A stretch of 64,000 nucleotides of DNA. Source: Actinacidiphila acidipaludis. GTDB taxonomy: Bacteria > Actinomycetota > Actinomycetes > Streptomycetales > Streptomycetaceae. The DNA lies in the NCBI RefSeq assembly GCF_019890725.1, contig NZ_JAINZZ010000042.1, positions 1-64,000 of the forward strand. Direction: 5' to 3'. Under the pieces are notes generated by a model. It made no database searches and had not been told where the DNA came from. It worked only from the letters and a program-made list of their open reading frames with translations. Positions 8,194 through 15,277 of this stretch are shown here, one piece after another. The translations under genes were made by a program, and so were the position numbers. Position 1 is the first letter of the stretch; each line of letters opens with the position of its first letter.

Positions 8194-9080
8194 TCAGCCG
8201 ATGGGGACTTCGTTGGAGCGGGACTCGACGCCGTCGAGGGTGGCGAGGGTCTCGGCGTCGAGCGCGATCTCGCTGACCGCGATGTTGGCCTCCAGATGGG
8301 CGGTGTTGGCGGTGCCCGGGATGAGCAGCGCGTTCGGGGCGTGGTGGAGCAGCCAGGCGAGGCCGACCTGGGAGGGCGTGGCGCCCAGGGACTCGGCCAC
8401 GGCGTGCACCACTGGCTCGTCGGTCGCTTTGGGCAGGCCGGGGACTGCCCCGCCGAGCGGGAAGAACGGCACCCAGGCGATGCCCTCGGCCGCACACAGC
8501 CGCAGCATATCCTCGTCGTCGCGGGAGACGAGACTGTAGGCGTTCTGCACGCAGACGACTCCGGCGGGCAGGGCACGGCGCAGGCCGTCGAGGGTGACGC
8601 TGCTCAGGCCGATCGCGCCGATCTTGCCCTCGTCGCGCAGGGCGGTCATCGCTGCGAGCTGGTCGTCGAGGTCGACGACCTGATCGCCCTCAGGACGGAG
8701 TCCGGGACCGGTGTCCAGGCGGCGGAGGTTGACGACCGCGAGCCGGTCGACGCCGAGGCTGCGCAGGTTGTCCTCGACGCTGGCACGCAGCTGCTCGGGC
8801 CGCTGCGCCAGACGCAGGGGCAGGCGCCCGCCCGGGTCGGGGTCGGCCCCCACCTTCGTGACGACCAGGACGTCGTCCTCGGGGCGAAGTCGCGGATCAC
8901 ATCGTTGGCGAAACCGAAGCCGTAGAACTCGGCGGTGTCGACGTGGTCGACGCCCAGCTCGACCGCGCGGCGCACCAGCGCGACGGCCTCGCCGCGGCGG
9001 TCGTGCAGCCGCTCGAGCTGCAATGCCCCGTAGCCGATCCGGAAAACGGTGCGGGCGGCGAACGAAGCGGTCGCGGTCAT
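8194..9080 (-). pseudogene. Aldo/keto reductase with single-base frameshift
   Basis: ATG 9080 begins MTATASFAARTVFRIGYGALQL and runs through GVDHVDTAEFYGFGFANDVIR (catalytic Tyr in the AEFYG motif). Near 8880 a base is missing and the second frame carries RPEDDVLVVTKVG (catalytic Lys), IGAIGLSSVTLDGL, QNAYSLVSR and the cofactor-binding end IPGTANTAHLEANI. Total length would be about 295 residues, normal for the YajO/Tas-like AKR group that oxidises or reduces aldehydes with NADPH. The start overlaps the stop of the upstream TetR gene (TGATG), so the two are one coupled unit. A one-base indel in a G run could be a sequencing error. Confidence 0.8.
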
Positions 9081-9640
9081 CACGACGGTGTCTCCTCGCT
9101 GGGTGAGCGCAAGGCGGTGTACAGCAGTTCGGCCTGGTAGAGCGCCATGACGCGGTGGGCGATCGGGGCGGCGTGCTCCCGGGCCTGAGGCGGCTCATGG
9201 TGCTCGACCTTGACGAGCCAGGCCGTGATGCAGTCGTGCAGCATCGCGCGCACCCGGTCGGTGGCGTCGACGACGATGTCGTGGACGGCCGGGTCGGTGG
9301 TCGCCTCGCTCCAGGTCTGTACAGCGACGCGGGCCTGGACGGGGTCGATTGCGGCGGTCAGCCGGGAGAGCAGTTCGTCGGGGTCGGGCGGGACGTCGGC
9401 CGCGGCGAACTCGCCGATGGTGCCGGCGCGTTGATGGAGCATCTGGCGGGCGGCGGCGCGCACCAGGTCGGCCTTGTTTCGGTAGTGCGCATAGATCGAG
9501 CCGACCGAGAGGCCGGACTCGGCGGTGATGTCGGCGATCGAGGTCCGCTCCAGGCCGTTGCGGCTGAAGCAGCGGACAGCGGCCTCGGCGATCTGGGTAC
9601 GCCGGAGTTCCTTGCGCGCGTCGGTGAGCCGAGGCACCAC
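9080..9640 (-). CDS. TetR/AcrR-family regulator of the aldo/keto reductase
   Basis: About 186 residues. The N-terminal HTH domain reads RKELRRTQIAEAAVRCFSRN and IADITAESGLSVGSIYAHYRNKADL. The C-terminal domain ends ALYQAELLYTALRS. Two adjacent GTG codons (9640 and 9637) follow GGGAGG; spacing is short, so the exact start is uncertain, but HTH alignment excludes anything much further upstream. It shares a TGATG junction with the aldo/keto reductase gene, making a self-regulated two-gene operon. Two imperfect palindromic sites lie just upstream of its start. Confidence 0.9.
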   Translation of the reverse strand: MVPRLTDARKELRRTQIAEAAVRCFSRNGLERTSIADITAESGLSVGSIYAHYRNKADLVRAAARQMLHQRAGTIGEFAAADVPPDPDELLSRLTAAIDPVQARVAVQTWSEATTDPAVHDIVVDATDRVRAMLHDCITAWLVKVEHHEPPQAREHAAPIAHRVMALYQAELLYTALRSPSEETPS

Positions 9641-9655
9641 GCCTCCCACAAAAGG

Positions 9656-9701
9656 AATCGCGGTTCTGCTTACGGGAGACGCTACCAGAATCGCCGTTCT
9701 G
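9656..9701. promoter_or_regulatory. Two repeated operator-like sites upstream of the TetR-AKR operon
   Basis: AATCGCGGTTCTG (9656-9668) and AATCGCCGTTCTG (9689-9701) are near-identical, 33 bp apart. The distal one is part of CAGAATCGCCGTTCTG (9686-9701), an inverted repeat with CAGAA/TTCTG arms; the proximal one has GAA/TTC arms. Likely binding sites of the TetR encoded at 9080-9640. Confidence 0.6.
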
Positions 9702-9754
9702 TTTGAGGGGTTGGTGCGCCTGCGTTGGAGTCGTCCAGCTGGGCCGCAGCACTG

Positions 9755-9816
9755 AGTGAGTGCACTCACTTGACAGGATGCACGCGGAGGCAAAGACTGA
9801 GTGAGTTAACTCACTC
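9755..9816 (+). promoter_or_regulatory. Promoter with two perfect palindromic operators (AGTGAGT-ACTCACT) before the MFS-TetR operon
   Basis: Operator 1 is AGTGAGTGCACTCACT (9755-9770), a perfect 16-bp palindrome. Operator 2 is GAGTGAGTTAACTCACTC (9799-9816), a perfect 18-bp palindrome. Their centres are 45 bp apart and they share the half-site AGTGAGT. TTGACA (9770-9775) overlaps operator 1 and, 17 bp on, AAGACT (9793-9798) abuts operator 2, so both operators clasp a sigma-A-like promoter reading into the MFS gene at 9834. The TetR protein encoded downstream (11465) is the natural ligand. Confidence 0.85.
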
Positions 9817-9833
9817 GAACGAGGAAGTGTGCC

Positions 9834-11462
9834 ATGGACGCGGGTCGCCGGCAGGTCGTGGCGGAGCAACGGGACAAAGGTGCGGGGCAAGGGCGACAGG
9901 GAGGTCGAGGAAGGGCCGATGAAAGGGGCGGCGGCGCCCGTGGCGGTGACGCCACAGGCGCCGCGGGCACCGTGCGGCTTGCGCTGAGGTCGCGGATCGG
10001 GGTGGCGACGCTGGTGCTGCTGTGCGCGGTGCAGTTCCTGGACATCGTCGACGCCGCCATCGTGAATGTGGCGCTGCCGTCGATCCAGCGCAGCCTCGGA
10101 TTCTCGCAGCAGAACCTCCAGTGGGTGGCCAGCGGCTACGTGCTGACGTACGGCGGCTTTCTGCTGCTCGGCGGACGCCTGAGCGACCTGCTCGGGCGGC
10201 GGCGGATGCTGCTCGGCGGATTGGGCGTGTTCGCGCTCTCCTCGCTGGCGGCGGGGGCGGCCACGAGTTCGGGGGTGCTGGTCGGGGCGCGGTTGGTGCA
10301 GGGGCTCGGTGCTGCGCTGATGGCGCCGGCCGCGCTGTCGCAGCTGACCACGAGCTTCCGCGGGCGCGATCGCACGGCGGCGCTCGGGGTGTGGGGTGCG
10401 GTCAGCGGGATGGCCGCGGCGGTCGGGGTCTTCCTCGGCGGGGTGATGGCGCAGGGTCCCGGCTGGCGCTGGGTGTTCTTCGTCAATCCGCCGATCTCCG
10501 TCGCCGTCGCCGTCGGCGCGCTGGTACTGCTGGCCAAAGACCGCCGGGGCCGGGCCGGCGGTGCGGGCCGGGCGCCGTTCGACACGGCCGGCGCGGCGCT
10601 GGTGACGGGCGGGATGCTCGCGCTGGTCTACGGCTTCGTCCGGGTGCCCGCGGTCGGCTGGGGCTCCGGCCAGACGCTGCTCGCACTCGGCGGGGCGGCG
10701 GCCTTGCTCACCGGGTTCGCGCTGAACGAGGCGCACAGCAGCCATCCGCTGCTGCCCTTCGCCATCCTGCGCGTCAAAGGCCTGGTTGCGGCGGACCTGA
10801 CCCAGTTGATCGCCTTCGCCGGGTTCTTCTCCGTGCTGTTCTACGCGACGCTCTACATGCAGGAGGTGCTGCACTACTCCCCCATGAAGGCGGGCGCGGC
10901 CTACCTGCCGATCACCGCCGGATTCGCCGTGGCGGGCGGGGTCTCCGGGCGGTTGATCCCGCGCATCGGGACCCGGGTCACGGCCGCGGCCGGATGTCTC
11001 GTCGCCGCAGCCGGGATCTACGCGGTCTCGCGCACGCCGCTGCACGGCTCGTACACCACCGACCTGCTGCCCGGTCTGCTGGTGATGGCATTCGGGGCCG
11101 GGGCGGTGTTCGTGTCGGTCACCGCCGCGGCGAACGCGGGGGTGCCGTCCGACAAGGCGGGCCTGGCAGCCGGGCTCCTCAACTCCTCGCAGCAGATCGG
11201 CAGCGCGCTGGGGCTCTCCATCTTGTCGGTGGTCGCAACCAGCCGCACCGCCGAACTGCTGACCCAGCACGCACCGCGGGTCGTGGCGGCAGCCGCGGGG
11301 TATCACCGGGCACTGCTCGTGGGCAGCGTTCTGATGGCGTGCGCGGCGTTGCTTGCCCTGCGCATCGGCAACACGAAGGAGTCGGCGCCGCTGGTCATGG
11401 TCGACGGCGAGGCGCCGAGCGGCGAGGTTTCCCCGGAGTCACCTAAGGTTGAGAGGCGTTGA
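9834..11462 (+). CDS. MFS drug-efflux transporter (DHA2 / EmrB-QacA type)
   Basis: 542 residues, 14-helix MFS antiporter preceded by a roughly 50-residue hydrophilic Gly/Arg-rich extension. Signatures: QFLDIVDAAIVNVALPSIQ (helix 1, motif D1), GGRLSDLLGRRRMLL (motif A), RLVQGLGAALMAPAALSQL (helix 4) and WRWVFFVNPPISV (helix 6). Predicted to export a hydrophobic drug or metabolite from the cytoplasmic membrane against protons. ATG 9834 has an upstream GAGGAAG site. The TetR gene starts 2 bp after its stop, and paired palindromic operators cover its promoter, so expression is very probably ligand-inducible through that TetR. Confidence 0.94.
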   Translation: MDAGRRQVVAEQRDKGAGQGRQGGRGRADERGGGARGGDATGAAGTVRLALRSRIGVATLVLLCAVQFLDIVDAAIVNVALPSIQRSLGFSQQNLQWVASGYVLTYGGFLLLGGRLSDLLGRRRMLLGGLGVFALSSLAAGAATSSGVLVGARLVQGLGAALMAPAALSQLTTSFRGRDRTAALGVWGAVSGMAAAVGVFLGGVMAQGPGWRWVFFVNPPISVAVAVGALVLLAKDRRGRAGGAGRAPFDTAGAALVTGGMLALVYGFVRVPAVGWGSGQTLLALGGAAALLTGFALNEAHSSHPLLPFAILRVKGLVAADLTQLIAFAGFFSVLFYATLYMQEVLHYSPMKAGAAYLPITAGFAVAGGVSGRLIPRIGTRVTAAAGCLVAAAGIYAVSRTPLHGSYTTDLLPGLLVMAFGAGAVFVSVTAAANAGVPSDKAGLAAGLLNSSQQIGSALGLSILSVVATSRTAELLTQHAPRVVAAAAGYHRALLVGSVLMACAALLALRIGNTKESAPLVMVDGEAPSGEVSPESPKVERR

Positions 11463-11464
11463 GC

Positions 11465-12100
11465 ATGGACGGGCGAGACTCCGCAAGCACCGGATACGAG
11501 ATGACTGACGTACGAACCGAGGGATCCGCCGCCGGGCAGCCGACCAGGATGCGCCAGGGCAAACGCGAGCGGCTCCTGGGCGCGGCGATCGAGCTGCTGC
11601 ACCAGGAGGGCGTGGAGCGCACCACGCTCGCCGACATCGCTCACCGCGCCGAGGTCCCGGCCGGCGGCGTCTACTACTACTTCAAGACCAAGGACGATGT
11701 CGTCACGGCGGTCATCGACGCCCACGCAGCCCAGGTCAGGGCGAATCTCACCGAGATCGAGAGCCGTCACGACTCCCCCAAGGCCAGGCTCAAAGCCCTG
11801 GTGGAGCAGTTCGCCTCCCAGCGCGAGCTGATCGCCGAGTTCGGCTGCCCGCTCGGCACCATCTGCTCGGAGCTCGGCAATCGCCACCTCGAGACGAGCC
11901 CGGCCGCCGTGCTCATGCGGCTGCCGATCGCGTGGATGGGGGAGCAGTACCGCGCGCTCGGCCGCGACGACGCGGAGGAACTCGCGCTCGAGCTGATGGC
12001 CGCCTATGAGGGCAGCGCACTGCTCGCCAACACGATGCGCGACCCGTCGATCCTCACCAACGCCGCGCGACGCATCACGCGCGGCATCGACGCCCTTTGA
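11465..12100 (+). CDS. TetR-family regulator of the MFS pump (TetR_C_11-like/LmrA type)
   Basis: 211 residues. HTH domain at about residues 30-78 (RMRQGKRERLLGAAIELLHQ, DIAHRAEVPAGGVYYYFKTKDDV). The C-terminal part, with FGCPLGTICSELG and LELMAAYEGSALLANTM, resembles the LmrA/YxaF type regulators, which commonly control DHA2 pumps. ATG 11465 follows GAGAGG and is 2 bp past the MFS stop, so the genes are co-transcribed and the regulator autoregulates. Its likely operators are the two palindromes at 9755-9816. Confidence 0.93.
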   Translation: MDGRDSASTGYEMTDVRTEGSAAGQPTRMRQGKRERLLGAAIELLHQEGVERTTLADIAHRAEVPAGGVYYYFKTKDDVVTAVIDAHAAQVRANLTEIESRHDSPKARLKALVEQFASQRELIAEFGCPLGTICSELGNRHLETSPAAVLMRLPIAWMGEQYRALGRDDAEELALELMAAYEGSALLANTMRDPSILTNAARRITRGIDAL

Positions 12101-12137
12101 AAGGGCCGCCACCGCGGCGTCGTGGCGGGCCACCCGC

Positions 12138-12164
12138 AGGACCGCGGCGATGCGCCGCGGTCCT
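12138..12164. terminator. Strong hairpin terminator after TetR
   Basis: AGGACCGCGGCG and CGCCGCGGTCCT form a perfect 12-bp stem with a 3-nt loop, 38 bp after the TetR stop and between convergent genes. Confidence 0.85.
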
Positions 12165-12168
12165 TGCT

Positions 12169-12201
12169 CTCAGCGCCGATGATCTCCGTCGCGGCGCTGA
12201 G
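12169..12201. terminator. Second hairpin between convergent genes
   Basis: CTCAGCGCC and GGCGCTGAG form a 9-bp stem with a 15-nt loop, 17 bp from the stop of the minus-strand secreted protein gene. It probably serves that gene. Confidence 0.65.
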
Positions 12202-12217
12202 TTGTGAAGGGCGGTCT

Positions 12218-12676
12218 CTAGCCGTTCGGGTTGAGGGCGCCGTCGAACGCGAAGACGGGGTTGGGGACGTCCTTGCCGGACCTGTCGGTGATGGTGGCCA
12301 GGCCGATCAGTTTGGACGGGCCGCCGGCGACGTAGGTGGAGTCGGCCTTGATCTGGAGCTCGAACTTGCCGGTCTGCACCTTCTGGTGGTCGTCGTGGAA
12401 GGTGATCTTGCAGATCCAGTCCGCGCCGGAGCCCACGTCGGCGACCTTCGGACCGGCGCGGTCGCACGTGGCGGAGGCGTCGATGCCCGCGACGGTGATG
12501 CCGGGGATGCCGAGGATGTGGGACTGCTGGACGTAGAGGTTGGCGAACGTGGGGGCCAGCGCCTTCTCCACGCGGACCTTGGTGACGTCGGGCGAGCCCG
12601 CGGCGGTCGTTGCGGTCACGGCTGCGGCCGCCACGGCCAGGCCGAGGCCGGCCTTGAGCAGACGGGTGCGGTTCAT
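12218..12676 (-). CDS. Small secreted protein of unknown function
   Basis: 152 residues with a clear Sec-type signal peptide: MNRTRLLKAGLGLAVAAAAV, with probable cleavage after TTAAG near residue 27. The mature part of about 125 residues has two cysteines (TCDRAG and DWICKITF) that could form a disulfide and is rich in beta-strand-like segments (KFELQIKADSTYV). I do not recognise a named domain. It lies 3 bp downstream of the C-terminal remnant of a membrane permease on the same strand, so it was probably part of an ABC-permease operon before the IS insertion removed its promoter region. Confidence 0.85.
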   Translation of the reverse strand: MNRTRLLKAGLGLAVAAAAVTATTAAGSPDVTKVRVEKALAPTFANLYVQQSHILGIPGITVAGIDASATCDRAGPKVADVGSGADWICKITFHDDHQKVQTGKFELQIKADSTYVAGGPSKLIGLATITDRSGKDVPNPVFAFDGALNPNG

Positions 12677-12679
12677 GCG

Positions 12680-12744
12680 TCAGCCTCCGGTGATGTCGCG
12701 ACGGCGCAGGGAGAAGAAGGCGAAGGCCAGGCAGGTGACGGTGC
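12680..12744 (-). pseudogene. C-terminal remnant of an ABC-type permease
   Basis: Reading leftward from the IS left end gives TVTCLAFAFFSLRRRDITGG then stop. This is one hydrophobic helix end plus the basic tail FSLRRRDITGG, typical of actinobacterial ABC-2 permeases. The rest of the gene is gone: the inverted repeat of the IS begins at 12742, and the other side of the IS (after 13996) does not resume the permease. So the insertion was followed by a deletion or rearrangement. The permease assignment rests on a short tail only. Confidence 0.6.
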
Positions 12745-12764
12745 CCCTGCCGAAAAACCTCATC
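12742..12764. repeat. Left terminal inverted repeat of the IS
   Basis: Contains TGCCCCTGCCGAAAAACC; matches the reverse complement of 13975-13996 with one extra A. Confidence 0.88.
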
Positions 12765-12868
12765 CTCCCTGGTGAGAACCGGTGGAGGAGGCGCCCAGGC
12801 TCGGAGCCCGTAGACGTCCGGACGGTGCTCTCGCGCGGTGGGCAAGCGCCCCGGCATGATGATCAATT

Positions 12869-13966
12869 GTGTTGCTGCGACTGGCCTACCTGACCGCGAC
12901 GAACGCGTTCGCGATGCTGCGTCTGCCGCCCATGACCGACCGGGACCGGGACGCGGAAATCCTCGCGCTGCGTCATCAGATCATGGTCCTGGAACGCCAA
13001 CTCGGCCAAGAAAGCTTGCGGTTCACCCCGAGTGATCGCGCGTTCCTCGCGGCCCTGCTGCATCGGTTGCCGCGGAACGTACTGCACCGGGTACGACTGC
13101 TGGTACGCCCGGACACGGTATTGCGCTGGCACCGGGATTTGGTCGCACGCCGCCACGCGGCTCGTTCCCGTCCGAAGCGTTCGGGACGCCCCCGGATCGT
13201 CCGCTCCATCCGGCTCCTGGTGCTGCGGCTCGCGCGGGAAAACCCCAGCTGGGGCTACCGCCGTATTCACGGTGAGCTCCTCGTCCTAGGCGTGAAAGCG
13301 GCCTCCTCGACCGTCTGGGAGATCCTGAAAGAAGCCGGTATCGACCCGGCGCCGGAGCGAGCCTCCAGTACGTGGGCAGACTTCCTGCGCTCCCAGGCCG
13401 ACGCGCTCCTGGCCTGCGACTTCCTGGAGACCGTCACCCTGTCCGGAGCGCGGCTCTATGTCTTCACCGTGATCGAGCACGCAAGCCGGCGGATCCGCGT
13501 CCTCGGCGCCACTGCACATCCCACCACGTCCTGGGTGACCCAGACCGCAAGGAACCTCGTCATGGACCTCCAGGACGCCGACTGCCGCGCGCGGTTCCTG
13601 AGCCGGGACCGGGACGGGAAGTTCCCTGCCCTGTTCGACACCATCCTCAACGATGCTGGCGTGGAAGTGGTCCTCAGCGGCGTACGGATGCCACGCATGA
13701 ACTCGATCATGGAACGGTGGGTGCAGACCTGCCGACGCGGGCTACTGGACCGCACCCTCATATGGAACCACCGCCACCTGCTGCATGCCCTGCGGGAGTT
13801 CGAACAGTTCTACAACGAGCACCGACCGCACCAAGGCATCGCCAACGCCCGCCCCCTTCATCCGTTGCCCTCGCCCATCACCGATCCAGGCCAGATCTCC
13901 CGCCTCGACATACGAAAACGCGACCGCCTCGGCGGCATCCTCCACGAGTACCAACATGCCGCGTGA
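12869..13966 (+). CDS. IS transposase with integrase core (rve) domain
   Basis: 365 residues. The N terminus (LALRHQIMVLERQLGQ, then RHAARSRPKRSGRPRI and NPSWGYRRIHGELLVLG) is the HTH/HTH_21-like region of IS3/IS481-type transposases. The RNase-H-like core carries the DDE triad in ACDFLETV, SRDRDGKF and MNSIMERWV, followed by the NEHRPHQG end motif. All catalytic residues are present, so the element may still be active. GTG 12869 is taken as start; ATG 12914 is possible. It would cut and join the inverted repeats at 12742 and 13996. Confidence 0.92.
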   Translation: MLLRLAYLTATNAFAMLRLPPMTDRDRDAEILALRHQIMVLERQLGQESLRFTPSDRAFLAALLHRLPRNVLHRVRLLVRPDTVLRWHRDLVARRHAARSRPKRSGRPRIVRSIRLLVLRLARENPSWGYRRIHGELLVLGVKAASSTVWEILKEAGIDPAPERASSTWADFLRSQADALLACDFLETVTLSGARLYVFTVIEHASRRIRVLGATAHPTTSWVTQTARNLVMDLQDADCRARFLSRDRDGKFPALFDTILNDAGVEVVLSGVRMPRMNSIMERWVQTCRRGLLDRTLIWNHRHLLHALREFEQFYNEHRPHQGIANARPLHPLPSPITDPGQISRLDIRKRDRLGGILHEYQHAA

Positions 13967-13974
13967 CCTGCGCG

Positions 13975-13996
13975 GATGAGGTTTTCGGCAGGGGCA
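13975..13996. repeat. Right terminal inverted repeat of the IS
   Basis: Reads GATGAGGTTTTCGGCAGGGG followed by CA; reverse complement of the left end. The following 13997-14100 stretch holds nothing recognisable. Confidence 0.88.
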
Positions 13997-14100
13997 ACCT
14001 CGACCAGGCGCCCCGATCCCGTGAAACAGGAGTTGGTCCGCAAATGGTCCCCAAGGAGGCGCCCGGGCGGCACTTGCGTGTAGTTCGCTGAGAACGCGAA

Positions 14101-14143
14101 GAAGCCCGCTGAGCTGGAGCGGTATGCTCCGCCAGCGGGCTTC
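14101..14143 (-). terminator. Terminator of tRNA-Pro
   Basis: GAAGCCCGCTG (14101-14111) and CAGCGGGCTTC (14133-14143) form a perfect 11-bp stem, 8 bp past the 3' end of the minus-strand tRNA. Confidence 0.85.
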
Positions 14144-14151
14144 GTGCACCG

Positions 14152-14225
<74 letters not shown>

Positions 14226-14389
14226 GTACTTGGTCGGTTCGGGGTTTGGGCCCCGGGCTGACCTCGCACGAGAACAATACCGCACCTCGGGGGGTGTTCG
14301 CTCGCACCCCGGACGTGGGGGGAAAGGCCCAGCCGGGATGAGTAGCGGTACTCATGTGGGGTGGGTCACAGCGGCGGGACCCTGGCGGT

Positions 14390-14683
14390 ATGACGAAGGT
14401 GATTCCTCAGCAGCAGACGACGGCGGCCTTCGCCGTCCAGGCTGCGATCTCGTTCGCGCTGTCGCTCGGCGCGATGGTCATCGGGGTGGCCTACCTCCCC
14501 GTCGGGGCCTGGATCCGGGCCTTCCTCGCGGTCGGGCTGCTCTACGTGGTGACCTCCGCGTTCACCCTGGCCAAGGTCATCCGTGACCGTCAGGAGATCG
14601 GTCAGGTCGCCACCCGCGTCGACCAGGCCCGTCTCGACAAGCTCCTCGCCGAGCACGACCCCTTCAAGGTCGAGGGGGTCTGA
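14390..14683 (+). CDS. YiaA/YiaB-family small inner-membrane protein
   Basis: 97 residues with two hydrophobic helices (AAISFALSLGAMVIGVAYL and AFLAVGLLYVVTSAFTLAKVI) separated by a short PVGAW loop, followed by a cytoplasmic tail RDRQEIGQVATRVDQARLDKL. The pattern F.LS....GV.YLP....W....L......F.L.K..RD..E is that of the YiaA/B two-helix domain, whose function is unknown. ATG 14390 is preferred over upstream codons because it fits family length and starts just before the TTAAFAVQAA segment. It is convergent with soxR; a long hairpin separates them. Confidence 0.9.
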   Translation: MTKVIPQQQTTAAFAVQAAISFALSLGAMVIGVAYLPVGAWIRAFLAVGLLYVVTSAFTLAKVIRDRQEIGQVATRVDQARLDKLLAEHDPFKVEGV

Positions 14684-14695
14684 GCCGGGCTCCTG

Positions 14696-14746
14696 CTGGG
14701 CGCCGCCCGGCCGGCATCAGCTCCCCGCCTGCCGGGCGGCGCCCAG
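14696..14746. terminator. Bidirectional terminator between yiaA-like gene and soxR
   Basis: CTGGGCGCCGCCCGG (14696-14710) and CCGGGCGGCGCCCAG (14732-14746) form a perfect 15-bp stem with a 21-nt loop between two convergent stops. Confidence 0.85.
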
Positions 14747-14751
14747 CCCCC

Positions 14752-15213
14752 TCACCCCACCGGCTCGTCCCCCAGCAGGTACCGCGCCCCCGCCCCGCCC
14801 CCCGCCGCCACGTCTCCGGGATTCGACAGGCTGCAGTGGCTCACCGACAGGCACCCGCACCCCACGCACTCCGTCAGCCGGTCCCGCAGCCGCCGCAGCT
14901 CCGCGATCTGCTCGTCGATCCGCTCCTGCCACGCCGTCGCGATCGCGTTCCACTCCGCCGTGGTCGGCACATGCCCCTCCGGCAGCCGCGCGAGCGCGGC
15001 CCGGACCTCGTCCAGCGAGAGGCCGATCCGCTGGGCGGCCCGGATGAAGGCGAGCCGCCGCAGCGTCGCGCGCCGGTAGCGCCGCTGGCCGCCGGCGGTC
15101 CGTTCGGCGTGGATCAGGCCGAGGTCCTCGTAGTAGCGCAGCGCCGAGGGCGCATGGCCGCTGCGGGCCGCGAGCTCGCCGATGGGCAGCAGGTCACGTG
15201 AGGTGGGGCTCAT
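14752..15213 (-). CDS. soxR: Redox-sensitive transcriptional activator SoxR (MerR family)
   Basis: 153 residues. The N-terminal MerR winged helix reads LPIGELAARSGHAPSALRYYEDLGLI...GGQRRYRRATLRRLAFIRAAQRIG. A long dimerisation helix follows. The [2Fe-2S] cluster motif is CVGCGCLSVSHC (C116, C119, C121, C127; CX2CXCX5C), diagnostic of SoxR. In streptomycetes SoxR senses redox-active metabolites such as actinorhodin rather than superoxide broadly. ATG 15213 is chosen; GTG 15219 is the alternative. Its own promoter (TTGAGG-N17-GATAGT on the minus strand, 15250 to 15222) overlaps the SoxR-box-like dyad in the gap to the divergent transketolase gene, suggesting autoregulation. Confidence 0.95.
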   Translation of the reverse strand: MSPTSRDLLPIGELAARSGHAPSALRYYEDLGLIHAERTAGGQRRYRRATLRRLAFIRAAQRIGLSLDEVRAALARLPEGHVPTTAEWNAIATAWQERIDEQIAELRRLRDRLTECVGCGCLSVSHCSLSNPGDVAAGGGAGARYLLGDEPVG

Positions 15214-15240
15214 ACCCACCCACTATCGGCCGCGCCCGGC

Positions 15241-15271
15241 TTGACCTCAAGTGCGCTTGAAGTTGCACAGT
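15241..15271 (+). promoter_or_regulatory. SoxR-box promoter upstream of the split transketolase
   Basis: TTGACC (15241-15246) and CACAGT (15266-15271) are separated by 19 bp, the overlong spacer typical of MerR/SoxR-activated promoters. The spacer contains CTCAAGTGCGCTTGAAG, a dyad very close to the classical SoxR site CCTCAAG-N4-CTTGAGG. The translation start ATG 15278 lies only 7 bp past the -10 hexamer, so the mRNA would be leaderless or nearly so. Confidence 0.75.
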
Positions 15272-15277
15272 CGCCGC

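Larger units (their letters stand above)
12742..13996 (+). mobile_element. Intact insertion sequence with integrase-core transposase
   Basis: Ends are inverted repeats: TGCCCCTGCCGAAAAACCTC... at 12742-12764 and its complement at 13975-13996 (GATGAGGTTTTCGGCAGGGG...), differing by one base in the A run. Length is about 1255 bp, with one transposase gene filling most of it. No target-site duplication is evident next to the repeats, consistent with a later rearrangement on one side. Confidence 0.88.

Noticed and set aside
9195..11306. Long minus-strand frame opposite the MFS gene
   Set aside because: Shadow; the plus strand has complete MFS signatures.
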